Assembly: GCA_946894095.1 (NCBI GenBank)
Contig: OX335644.1
Span: 24,719,595-24,783,594, forward strand
Direction: 5' to 3'
Length of the DNA stretch: 64,000 nt
From: Incurvaria masculella
Taxonomy: Eukaryota; Arthropoda; Insecta; Lepidoptera; Incurvariidae
Numbering within the stretch: the stretch's first letter is position 1; each line of letters opens with the position of its first letter. Below the pieces are notes generated by a model. That model ran no database searches, was not told the DNA's origin, and saw only the letters and a list, made by a program, of their open reading frames with translations. Below, piece after piece: positions 34,201 to 38,822 of this stretch. Made by a program: the position numbers and the translations under genes.

Positions 34201-34306
34201 CTTCTGCGTAATTACGTAATGTGTTTATTTGCAGGCGTATCCCGAGTATCTGATAACTTATCAAATAGTACCAGTGACAGACAATGCGAACACGGGCACC
34301 GTGTAG
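7071..34306 (+). CDS. Tnks: Tankyrase, poly(ADP-ribose) polymerase (22 coding exons)
   Basis: Tankyrase transfers ADP-ribose from NAD+ to target proteins such as Axin; in animals it acts in Wnt signalling, spindle function and vesicle traffic. Exons: 7071-7278, 9251-9475, 13136-13231, 13937-14144, 15190-15334, 15643-15751, 16133-16254, 17362-17541, 18193-18316, 19065-19220, 19748-19970, 20751-20916, 23423-23642, 24647-24879, 25855-26064, 26739-26851, 27422-27585, 28075-28235, 31502-31667, 32274-32400, 33493-33649, 34235-34306. Every junction is GT-AG, all phases match, and the total is 3585 nt (1194 residues plus stop), close to the usual 1160-1180 for animal tankyrases without the long N-terminal HPS region. 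Order: ankyrin clusters (about 25-860), proline/serine linker (850-900), SAM (903-967), PARP (985-1190). The catalytic triad H1056, Y1075, E1163 and zinc ligands C1106, H1109, C1114, C1117 are present. The start is the first ATG of the open frame; a second in-frame ATG is at 7104. Oddities are a Ser/Gly-rich insertion in exon 8 and a diverged third cluster. Assembly is by homology and splice sites only, without transcript data. Confidence 0.96.
7556..7945 (+). repeat. Two 3' copies of the (GACG)n-bearing lepidopteran repeat
   Basis: Two partial copies in tandem (about 7556-7743 and 7744-7942). Each contains AGCGGCAAAATA, the segment ATTTCAGCTGCCTA, a GACG/GGAC microsatellite and the terminal hairpin GGGTTCCGT...ACGGAACCC. 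They lie in tankyrase intron 1. Longer copies are at 24310-24589 and 60894-61212. Confidence 0.75.
7980..9196 (-). mobile_element. 5'-truncated LINE with RNase H domain and 11-bp target duplication
   Basis: The - strand reading frame from 9196 to 8065 is open and encodes [17 protein letters not shown], an RNase H domain ([62 protein letters not shown]) and a CCHC-like end ([18 protein letters not shown]). Endonuclease and polymerase are missing through 5' truncation. The 3' tail is a simple repeat of (GTAACAA)-type units. GTTATGTATGT flanks both sides (7969-7979 and 9197-9207). The open frame and clear duplication indicate a fairly recent insertion. It sits antisense in tankyrase intron 1, its truncated end about 44 bp before the exon 2 acceptor. 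Confidence 0.9.
8065..9196 (-). pseudogene. Truncated LINE polyprotein (RNase H and C-terminal part)
   Basis: About 377 codons without interruption, the C-terminal third of an RNase H-bearing non-LTR retrotransposon ORF2. The RNase H acidic residues are visible in TDGSK, QAEC, SDSE and NDAAD. With no polymerase or endonuclease it cannot transpose by itself. The reading frame seems longer on the computer because it runs into the antisense of tankyrase exon 2. Confidence 0.85.
9251..9475 (+). CDS. Tnks: Tankyrase exon 2 (residues 70-144)
   Basis: Encodes three ankyrin repeats of cluster 1, including the tankyrase-typical stretch [19 protein letters not shown] and [18 protein letters not shown]. 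The acceptor is TGCGCAG and the donor GTACGT. An antisense LINE ends only about 44 bp upstream, leaving a short acceptor region with few pyrimidines. Confidence 0.95.
10611..11645. repeat. Inverted pair of CR1-like LINE tails
   Basis: The left arm (about 10611-10734) and right arm (about 11507-11645) are reverse complements, with TGCACTCGGGGAAAAATG against a diverged match. The arms carry the GCAGCTTAAAGCTGATGCGT 3' motif found at many points in the window. The coding remnant beside the right arm (11700-11815, - strand) reads [18 protein letters not shown], the C-terminus of CR1-type LINEs. About 770 bp lie between the arms. Confidence 0.6.
11700..12050 (-). pseudogene. CR1-type LINE remnants
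   Basis: Two pieces of the same C-terminal LINE segment occur here in different states of decay, one reading on the - strand (11700-11800) and one on the + strand (11855-11970, with TSFVMDC-like and [15 protein letters not shown] text). Both have stops. Confidence 0.45.
12216..13027 (+). repeat. Dispersed repeat with AGCCCGTCCCGGCTTTGCAC start
   Basis: The start (CTAGCAGCCCGTCCCGGCTT) and the end (GACTTTGTTTTATACTATG, then TAGTGAT) look like those of a common insect repeat. A GC-rich island (12409-12475) with GGCCGGCCGG sits inside AT-rich sequence. It lies in tankyrase intron 2. Confidence 0.4.
13136..13231 (+). CDS. Tnks: Tankyrase exon 3 (residues 145-176)
   Basis: Closes ankyrin cluster 1 ([20 protein letters not shown], then [11 protein letters not shown]). 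The acceptor is TTCCAG and the donor GTACGG. Phase 1 at both ends fits its neighbours. Confidence 0.95.
13725..13890 (+). mobile_element. Severely 5'-truncated LINE tail before tankyrase exon 4
   Basis: Matches the reverse complement of 871-1060: GACCCAGATGACATTTCAGT, AATCCTGCACTTCCTGAAGG and AACTTCAAATAG. It encodes only the last residues of the LINE protein (LLDPDDI-like) and its 3' UTR. It ends about 47 bp before the exon 4 acceptor. Confidence 0.7.
13937..14144 (+). CDS. Tnks: Tankyrase exon 4 (residues 177-245)
   Basis: Opens ankyrin cluster 2: [39 protein letters not shown], and HVHAKDKG at the end. The donor is GTGAGT. The acceptor GGGCAG lies about 50 bp after the truncated 3' tail of a LINE. 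Confidence 0.96.
14145..15189 (+). other. Tankyrase intron 4, mostly unique
   Basis: The segment near 14210-14310 (ACGCGTCGG, CCAGCTAGATCTAGGTC) is shared in diverged form with 51960-52050 and 54190-54300. The remainder shows no coding or repeat signal that I can name. Confidence 0.4.
15190..15334 (+). CDS. Tnks: Tankyrase exon 5 (residues 246-294)
   Basis: Middle of cluster 2. [20 protein letters not shown] and [14 protein letters not shown] are near-invariant in tankyrases and form part of the target-peptide groove. The acceptor is TCGCAG and the donor GTACGC. Confidence 0.96.
15643..15751 (+). CDS. Tnks: Tankyrase exon 6 (residues 295-330)
   Basis: End of cluster 2 ([36 protein letters not shown]). 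The acceptor is TTGTCAG and the donor GTAAGT. Confidence 0.95.
16133..16254 (+). CDS. Tnks: Tankyrase exon 7 (residues 331-371)
   Basis: Start of cluster 3 ([20 protein letters not shown]) followed by an Ala/Pro/His linker. The acceptor TTACAG at 16132 was chosen because it completes a Phe codon in the position of the conserved aromatic residue. The upstream CAG at 16050 would bring an early stop codon. The donor is GTATGC. Confidence 0.88.
16330..16985 (-). repeat. SINE copy with nested internal duplications
   Basis: A 72-bp unit (16413-16484 and 16485-16556) is perfectly duplicated in tandem, and a larger segment that starts TTATGATATTAGCCC at 16371 is repeated at 16610. The tRNA-like head, reverse strand, is at about 16895-16965 with GGTTCAAATCC as the B box. 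Near identity of the copies shows recent duplication. Confidence 0.75.
16985..17080. repeat. Dispersed repeat shared with 34820-34930 and 47180-47260
   Basis: Common elements are CTGCCGCCATACG(A/C)ACGAG-like text and TACCGTCAGTGTAT. Type unknown. Confidence 0.35.
17092..17236. mobile_element. Short palindromic MITE-like element
   Basis: The left arm (ATTCATAGAGCTTACTTGCA, CTTGGCTTAGCC, CTTCCGACTGTCA) is mirrored by the right arm (TGACAGTCGGAAGTTAGAC, AAGCCAAGCACGTGTAAGG, TCTATGAAT). Mismatches between arms suggest age. It ends 126 bp before tankyrase exon 8. Confidence 0.5.
17362..17541 (+). CDS. Tnks: Tankyrase exon 8 (residues 372-431) with Ser/Gly tract
   Basis: Begins with a low-complexity Ser/Gly tract (five Ser, then a run of Gly interrupted by Val) that I do not know from other tankyrases. 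It then returns to the conserved cluster 3 sequence [17 protein letters not shown]. The acceptor is TGGCAG and the donor GTGATG. Confidence 0.88.
18193..18316 (+). CDS. Tnks: Tankyrase exon 9 (residues 432-473)
   Basis: Cluster 3 ankyrin repeats: [20 protein letters not shown] and [11 protein letters not shown]. The acceptor is ATCCAG and the donor GTGAGT. Confidence 0.95.
18670..18860 (+). repeat. SINE fragment
   Basis: Contains TTTTCCATCCAATTCAATGT, then CATGCTCATAAAGGGAG, the SINE body in the orientation opposite to the 16.3-kb copy. No tRNA-like head. Confidence 0.55.
19065..19220 (+). CDS. Tnks: Tankyrase exon 10 (residues 473-524)
   Basis: Rest of cluster 3 ([31 protein letters not shown]) and a proline-rich end ([11 protein letters not shown]). 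It is less conserved than the other clusters, which agrees with cluster 3 being the one that does not bind target peptides in vertebrates. The donor is GTGAAC. Confidence 0.9.
19748..19970 (+). CDS. Tnks: Tankyrase exon 11 (residues 525-598)
   Basis: Opens cluster 4: [38 protein letters not shown], and HAKDKG. The donor is a weak GTCCGT followed directly by a long CT/CA microsatellite. The phase matches exon 12. Confidence 0.94.
19975..20198 (+). repeat. CT/CA-rich microsatellite
   Basis: About 220 bp of (CT)n, (CA)n and CACGTCTCTCT units that start a few bases after the exon 11 donor. Long open frames over it are artefacts of the repeat. Confidence 0.9.
20751..20916 (+). CDS. Tnks: Tankyrase exon 12 (residues 599-654)
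   Basis: Cluster 4 core: [40 protein letters not shown]. The acceptor is TCGCAG and the donor GTCGGT. Confidence 0.95.
21261..22560 (-). mobile_element. Decayed mariner transposon
   Basis: A 1300-bp element with inverted ends (GGTGGATCATAAAGTTTTTG near 21265; its complement near 22537) and TA dinucleotides on both sides, as mariner insertions have. On the - strand, fragments of the transposase survive: [74 protein letters not shown], and [20 protein letters not shown]. They lie in different frames with stops between them. Confidence 0.92.
21731..22449 (-). pseudogene. Mariner transposase remnants
   Basis: The N-terminal piece (22449-22213) carries the helix-turn-helix region, and the catalytic-domain piece (22066-21731) carries the second catalytic Asp motif ([10 protein letters not shown]). 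The third catalytic region (after 21731) is broken. Frameshifts and loss of the middle part make it inactive. Confidence 0.88.
22595..22815 (-). pseudogene. Jockey-like LINE C-terminus
   Basis: The frame from about 22815 down to TAA at 22595 reads [40 protein letters not shown] and [19 protein letters not shown]. This is the typical end of the Jockey-clade reverse transcriptase. It is open for about 70 codons but has no polymerase domain. Confidence 0.8.
22815..23000 (+). repeat. Dispersed repeat, inverted copy at 26140-26290
   Basis: Shared segments are CCCAATTCTTGAAG-like start, CGACCCTTAGG, AAAGAAAAAAGAGTCAG and GGGCGGGCGATGCG. Confidence 0.5.
23423..23642 (+). CDS. Tnks: Tankyrase exon 13 (residues 655-727)
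   Basis: Joins cluster 4 to cluster 5: [55 protein letters not shown]. The acceptor is CGGCAG and the donor GTACGC. Confidence 0.95.
24115..24185 (+). repeat. 35-bp tandem duplication
   Basis: The unit with GGAGTACAGTCAATCTGTAT occurs twice with a 35-bp offset in tankyrase intron 13. Confidence 0.8.
24310..24589 (+). repeat. Full copy of the (GACG)n-bearing repeat
   Basis: Starts AAAAACCGGCCAAGTGCGA, contains AGCGGCAAAATAAATACAC, a (GGAC)n microsatellite, and ends at the hairpin GGGTTCCGT...ACGGAACCC. It lies in tankyrase intron 13, 57 bp before exon 14. It resembles lepidopteran MITEs reported to carry hitch-hiking (GTCY)n microsatellites. Confidence 0.8.
24647..24879 (+). CDS. Tnks: Tankyrase exon 14 (residues 728-805)
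   Basis: Cluster 5: [60 protein letters not shown]. The acceptor is CACAG and the donor GTGAGC. Confidence 0.96.
25005..25105 (-). repeat. SINE fragment
   Basis: Contains CACCACATTCCCGACAGAAT and GGTGCCATGCCAGGGCCTTC from the SINE body. In tankyrase intron 14; the remaining intron sequence to 25854 shows nothing I can name. Confidence 0.6.
25855..26064 (+). CDS. Tnks: Tankyrase exon 15 (residues 806-875)
   Basis: Last ankyrin repeat ([30 protein letters not shown]) and then a Pro/Glu-rich linker with a run of seven prolines. The acceptor is TGGCAG and the donor GTACGT. Confidence 0.95.
26739..26851 (+). CDS. Tnks: Tankyrase exon 16 (residues 876-912)
   Basis: Ser/Ala-rich linker that runs into the first helix of the SAM domain (DSLHTFLT). 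The split Ser codon AG|C joins correctly to exon 17. The donor is a weak GTCTGT. Confidence 0.9.
27422..27585 (+). CDS. Tnks: Tankyrase exon 17, SAM domain (residues 913-967)
   Basis: SAM domain, the polymerisation module: [20 protein letters not shown] and [16 protein letters not shown]. The acceptor is TTGCAG and the donor GTGAGC. Confidence 0.96.
27718..27914 (-). repeat. Diverged copy of the (GACG)n-bearing repeat
   Basis: Reverse orientation: AGGGTTCCGTTCCCAAAGGG to GCACTTGGCCGGTTTTT. The microsatellite is lost. Confidence 0.65.
28075..28235 (+). CDS. Tnks: Tankyrase exon 18, start of PARP domain (residues 968-1021)
   Basis: N-terminal part of the catalytic domain: [36 protein letters not shown]. 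The acceptor is CCGCAG and the donor GTGAGT. Confidence 0.95.
28236..31501 (+). other. Tankyrase intron 18, the PARP-domain intron (3.3 kb)
   Basis: Holds a diverged tandem duplication (28320-28400), a repeat of 26970-27040 in reverse orientation (28860-29000), a CGGCCG-rich stretch (29380-29415), a (GACG)n repeat on the - strand (29631-29922), a short duplicated stretch with GATAGA and GCGCGCGC (30500-30555), and AT-rich DNA with no signal seen (30600-31330). Confidence 0.6.
29631..29922 (-). repeat. Full copy of the (GACG)n-bearing repeat
   Basis: Reverse orientation: TAGGGTTCCGTACCCAAAGG, (GTCC)n microsatellite, TATTTATTTTGCCGCTATAA, and GTGCGAGTCCGGCTCGCACT near the end. Confidence 0.8.
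31502..31667 (+). CDS. Tnks: Tankyrase exon 19, catalytic His and Tyr (residues 1022-1076)
   Basis: Encodes [15 protein letters not shown] with catalytic H1056, and FDERHAYIG with Y1075, both NAD+-contacting residues of the PARP H-Y-E triad. The acceptor is CACAG and the donor GTCAGT. Confidence 0.97.
31770..32130 (+). repeat. Nearly complete SINE copy
   Basis: The tRNA-like head is at about 31770-31830 with GGTTCAAATCC as the B box, then TGAGTTGAATAATTGCATTT, a middle section with GGGACTCGAACCGGTACC, and the body end TATTATAAGCCATCC. In tankyrase intron 19. Confidence 0.7.
32274..32400 (+). CDS. Tnks: Tankyrase exon 20, zinc site (residues 1077-1118)
   Basis: Encodes [20 protein letters not shown] and the tankyrase-specific zinc loop [13 protein letters not shown] (C1106, H1109, C1114, C1117). 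The donor is a weak GTTAAT, but the phase and sequence join to exon 21 perfectly. Confidence 0.96.
33270..33430 (-). repeat. Inverted copy of the 3.0-kb dispersed repeat
   Basis: Matches 3030-3150 in reverse complement (GCTTTTCTGAGCACCTTTGG, TCCTCAGC), including the tracts AGGCGCCTCGCTGAGC. It sits about 60 bp before the exon 21 acceptor. Confidence 0.5.
33493..33649 (+). CDS. Tnks: Tankyrase exon 21, catalytic Glu (residues 1119-1171)
   Basis: [18 protein letters not shown] and [11 protein letters not shown], where E1163 is the polymerase glutamate. The acceptor is CCGCAG and the donor GTACCG. Confidence 0.97.
34235..34306 (+). CDS. Tnks: Tankyrase exon 22 with stop codon (residues 1172-1194)
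   Basis: [14 protein letters not shown] and a short tail that ends at TAG. The acceptor is TTGCAG after a T-rich tract. No strong AATAAA lies within the next kilobase; the first clear one is at 35740. Confidence 0.95.
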   Translation, partial: AYPEYLITYQIVPVTDNANTGTV

Positions 34307-35138
34307 TCTCAAGTCTACACGGTCTTCCCACCGCTCGGTACAGACATCGCAACGAGCGGCGCTATGGTCACGCCGTCCACTAGTCACGTGGTTAACTACT
34401 GTCACGTCGTCAACTACTGGTCACACGGCTGACTACAGTCACGCGACTTAGTATGGGCATGTCGCTCATCGGTCTGCAACCAGCAGTGCTGCTTGGGTAG
34501 TGATTGGACTAGTTGGTTTTATCAACCTGAAGATAAATTAAAGTCTCCGATACCTACACACATTAGTACAATAGTTAACTTGGAATTATTGAATTTAATC
34601 TTCTTGTTAGAGTAGCGTGGATTTAATGAAATAATTAAAATAATTTCTGGTTCTAAATATCGTCATATTGTCCAATTACATGTTATAATTTATCCTTTTC
34701 TGGATACCCCCACATAATAGATTCTCCATGCCATCAAGTAAGTAATCGTGGCAGTGGTGAACCATGCGCTGATGGTAGCACTGGCGAGTCATATCACGCT
34801 CATTGATGTTCTCGTATTCCAACAACACGAACATTCGGTGCTGTGCGTCTCGAATTTGTGGCCGGTGCTACCGTCAGTGTATTATCACTGAAACGTTGCT
34901 GCGCTGCCGTTATACGCATGAGTTTCAGTCGCCACTCCCGTCTTTTCTTACTTGATGCTCCGCGCATAGAAAAGACATTAGGTAGGTGCACTGTATGTAA
35001 TAATCACGCGATCCGCTTTGAGTGTTTTATCTTAGCAAGATATAGTACTTTTGTGATTTTTTATTGAGGTTCGTTATTACGTTTCTTAAATCAGTAGGTA
35101 AGTACGTAGGTGGGTAAATCTTGATGACAGTCCCTACG

Positions 35139-35606
35139 TTCCAAAATGCGTACATTGCAAAGATCACAGAGAAAGCGAATACAGTGAATACTTGTGTTCC
35201 GAATTGATATTACTGCTCGTAGCCACAATCGCACTTTATTAAATCGGAACGAATTTGAGCAGATTTATGTGTCAGAGTCTTACTACCTCGACCTTGTAAG
35301 TCTCCAGAGTGGTTATTTCAGGCCTAGAATTGTCTAACTAGACTAACAAACGGCGAAACACCTTCGTTATTTCAGAACACAAGTTCATACGATCAGAGAA
35401 CTACAGATAAACACGCTTAATGACAGCTCGATGACAGGCATTTGACAGCTTACACGGCGCACATGCTCTCAACTGTGCGCGCTTTGTACTATCTGTGAGT
35501 CATGTCCCTTATGTCAAAATGACATTCACGGGAGTGAATATAATCAATTCGGAACAGTCGTCTTTGCATACATTGTTGTATTCTCTGCAATATACGCATT
35601 TTGGAA
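35139..35606. mobile_element. MITE of about 470-500 bp, copy 1
   Basis: Ends are inverted repeats: TTCCAAAATGCGTACATTGC at 35139 and the complement TATACGCATTTTGGAA ending at 35606. Internal sequence (AGAACTACAGATAAACACGC, TTAATGACAGCTCGATGACA) matches 51380-51430 in reverse. Target duplication not resolved. Confidence 0.75.
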
Positions 35607-35739
35607 TGCAGTGAATATGAGCAACATTCACTTTCTAAAACGATTGTACCTACATTTTACTGGGTTATGCTGTGGAACCCCCATTATCCGAATCGTGTGT
35701 TACTGGTTAGTTGAAAACTCACGGATAATCTAAACCTTG

Positions 35740-35745
35740 AATAAA
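35740..35745 (+). terminator. Possible distal tankyrase polyadenylation signal
   Basis: First clear AATAAA after the tankyrase stop, about 1.4 kb downstream and beyond a MITE. It would imply a long 3' UTR. A non-consensus signal nearer the stop is also possible. Confidence 0.25.
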
Positions 35746-36149
35746 ATTGACTTTTTCGTACACGCTTAGTACGTCGTTTTTTTTTCAAAGAATGTGATAT
35801 GTATGTGAAGGCGTGAAGCAAGGACACATAAATTAAATAAAAATCTGTAAATAATGGGGTTAGTGGGGGTTTTACAGTATCAAATTTTATAATTAATATG
35901 TTATGATCTCGATATTGTTTCGATACATCAAGGTATTGTGTGATTTTTTTGGTTGTTGGTAGCACTGATATAATTTTGAATGATTGTGTATATATGGATA
36001 GATGAGCAGTATTATTCTGAATTGTGAATGGTTACGCGGTTAGATAGTGCGGCGGATATAATGTAGATAAATAATAAAAAATAATTTTGATGATGTTGTT
36101 TGGGTTTTATTTTAACCAGTTTATCCTTTGAAGTTGTTTTTTTAAATTC

Positions 36150-36345
36150 AACCTGACATGGATGGCTAATACCAGACAACTACCGTTATGACATTAGCCC
36201 AATACACCACATTCCCGAAGGAATTAAGTGCCATGCCAGGACCTTCCCTTTATGAGCACGGCTTCATTCAACTGGATGGAAAACATAGACAATATTTAAT
36301 TGCCGTTTCGACCATCTGTTTATCTAATGGGATGGTAACAACCAG
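36150..36345 (-). repeat. SINE fragment
   Basis: CAACCTGACATGGATGGCTA, CCATGCCAGGACCTTCCCTT and TTTCGACCATCT are the SINE body. The head is absent. Confidence 0.65.
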
Positions 36346-36781
36346 TGCAATTACGAAGCACAAAATTGGGAATAGGTTGTTGAACTTGCAGAAATCTGAC
36401 AGCTATTGAGATTACAAAATCGAAACATTTGCAAATGGTGCGCCAATCAGCGCTTCCCACCCTAATTAGGTCAACTCCAAACATTTCGCGCCAAAATGGT
36501 ATCACGAAACGGCACAGTGCCGTAAAATGCGAGGTGGTAGCCGTAGTAACGTACCCACCGCTGTCAAGAAATTCTACTAATGGGTAGGATATTACATGTT
36601 CCGTATGATATTATATGGGCAGCTTCGTTGAGATGAATGTCTACGTTTCATAGAGCTGTCCAATGCGGCGAGGTAGCCGCGTGTACGTACCCGCCACTCA
36701 AGAATTCTTCTACTCCGTAGCAGATTCTTGTGGTATTGTGTGCTGTGTGTGGCGTTCGAAATATGTTGAGATCGAACTCCT

Positions 36782-36826
36782 TTTCTAGGTTGTCGGGATG
36801 CTGACGGCATCCCGACAACCTAGAAA
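36782..36826. repeat. Perfect 20-bp hairpin with 5-base loop
   Basis: Arm TTTCTAGGTTGTCGGGATGC, loop TGACG, then the exact complement of the arm. No coding frame and no T-run for termination. Possibly a fold-back left by a repair event, or a transposon end. Confidence 0.9.
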
Positions 36827-37250
36827 TCAAATGTCTCACGTCAAATACCAAATGGCTGCCACGTGGACACTTAGAAGATATGTCATCATGGTACTCATTT
36901 TATTAGGTTTTCGGGGGTATATATTTCAAATATGCCGTTAGTTTTGAGATCAAACGTCTAATGTGAAAAACAAAATGGCCGTCACACGAAAGCTTAGGTA
37001 CATACGTCGTTATGGTACTCATTTTATAAGTTTTAGCAGGTGTAATATGCCGTCAGTTTACAGGCCGGTGGACCAGATTGGGGCGTTTACTTTGAGTGGT
37101 CGCATGATACGTCTACAACCAATGTTTCCCAAGATATAACGAAAACAAATTTTAACATGACAGCTAGCTAAATCAGGTCAGGGCGTTTAGTTTGAGTGGT
37201 CACATGATGGGTCTGCGAACAGTGTTTCCCAAGATATAACTGAAAGTTTG
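36826..37250 (+). repeat. Two diverged tandem duplications
   Basis: A unit of about 125 bp with ATGGTACTCATTTTAT is repeated (36826-36950, 36951-37063), then one of about 105 bp with TGTTTCCCAAGATATAAC is repeated (37075-37178, 37179-37250). The second unit also occurs in reverse near 30108-30170. Confidence 0.6.
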
Positions 37251-37579
37251 AATGCCCATGGGCGTCGTTGTGCACCTTAACAGGTCCTGGCGTATGCCAT
37301 ATGCCACGCTTAACATAAAAACAAAAATAAATTGCATATATCTAAAACCATTTGTGCAGCGTACGCCGATGTAGCGGCCAAGCAACGGTTTTTTTCCGAC
37401 TTCGTTTATAAATATAGCAATTTATAAAAGAAAACGTTGAAATATTAAAATTAAATATAGTCTATGTTAGACAGGAATAATGTAGCTTTTTTTAATTATT
37501 TTTTTTTTTTTTTGTAAATTAGTATTCTTTTTTTTTCCTCTTTAAAGGCATTTTCTGAGATAATTTTATATTCACTCTA

Positions 37580-38220
37580 GCACACAAGTCATGAAATGAA
37601 ATGAAAATATTTATTATTGCTTACAACTATTGTTACATAGTATGCAAAGCGAGATGCAAAGGCGAGCTACTAAATAAATAATCGACACTTCGACTACTAA
37701 ATAATACTAATGTTTTTTTTTTGTGGATCATAACATTTCTGAGTTCTTATTTTTGATATATTACTACATAGGATTAAGTGTGTTTTACTGTTTTATTTTT
37801 TGTTTTGATTTTTACTTGTGTATATATAAATATCTTAAAATATGGTCAAACCGTTGTAAACACCTAAGATATCTGCAAATATTATAAGGCGACTAGGCGG
37901 TGGCGGAAGACCAGCGGCTGGAGGGACCCGCCCATCCAGGACTTTGCTGAGCCATAGCCTTTTTACGAATTACATAGGTAGTAGCACCATATATTTTTCA
38001 AAGCTGTATGTGACCTGTAAGAATGTGTAATTTCGTAAATAAATGATGATTATTATTATTATTATTATATTGATGAAAACATTTTTTAAATCGATTCAGT
38101 AATTTTAAAGATTACCCTATACAAACAAACAAAAAACTAAAATTACCTCTTTTCATAATAGTGTAAATATCATTGACCTAGCATGCGCGCGCAGCTACAT
38201 CTATGGTAAATATAGATGTA
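37580..38220. other. AT-rich intergenic DNA with a LINE 3' tail
   Basis: GAAATGAAATGAAAATATTTAT at 37593 resembles the reversed 3' tail of the LINE at 47696. A (ATT)n run lies at 38050-38070. No gene seen. Confidence 0.4.
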
Positions 38221-38225
38221 GATAA

Positions 38226-38340
38226 ATGATTGTCCTTGTTTACGATTCTGGCAAAGAATATATTGGAGATACAAATGCTGGCGAAAAAGATATTGGGGAT
38301 GCAGATACTGGGGAAGGAGATATGAACTACGAAAAATTAA
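38226..38340 (+). repeat. Degenerate 24-30-bp repeat, related to 61660-61750
   Basis: Both places read, in one frame, IGDTNAGEKDIGDADTGEGD or IGDTDTGEEDFGDAKTGEGD. Conservation of the reading at both copies is notable, but both are short and one lacks a start codon. Probably piece of a transposon. Confidence 0.4.
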
Positions 38341-38822
38341 CATTTTACTTTCATGGAGAAAAGGCTAGGTTGTATGTTTTCAACACTTATTTCTTTCCAA
38401 GTGGATAAAATATGTAATAAATAACTATAAGAAAAAAGTTTGACTTGAAACCCATAGTTGGTTATATAACTAGAAAGTTGATACACGAAAGAGAAGGCTG
38501 TACAGCGAGAGCTTTGCCTTTCCATGTAGAAAATATTCAAAATATTTATTGACAGCTGTCAGCTGTCATCATTTCTGTGATTGATGTTCTAAAATTAAAA
38601 ACATTTACATATTTCGTGAATAATTTTGTAAAAATTACTCAAGTTTTGCGGTAGGAAGACAAAAGACTGTCGATGAGGTCGCGTGCATATTTTTTTGCAA
38701 ATCGCAAAGAATAATATCAGTGATTGTGTGGTTCCGTAAAGCCATTGTGTCGTGTTTCCCGGCTTGCTCTGCCTATTTGTGTTTATTGGATTTTCGTATC
38801 GCGTAAGTAGGGTGATGTTGTG

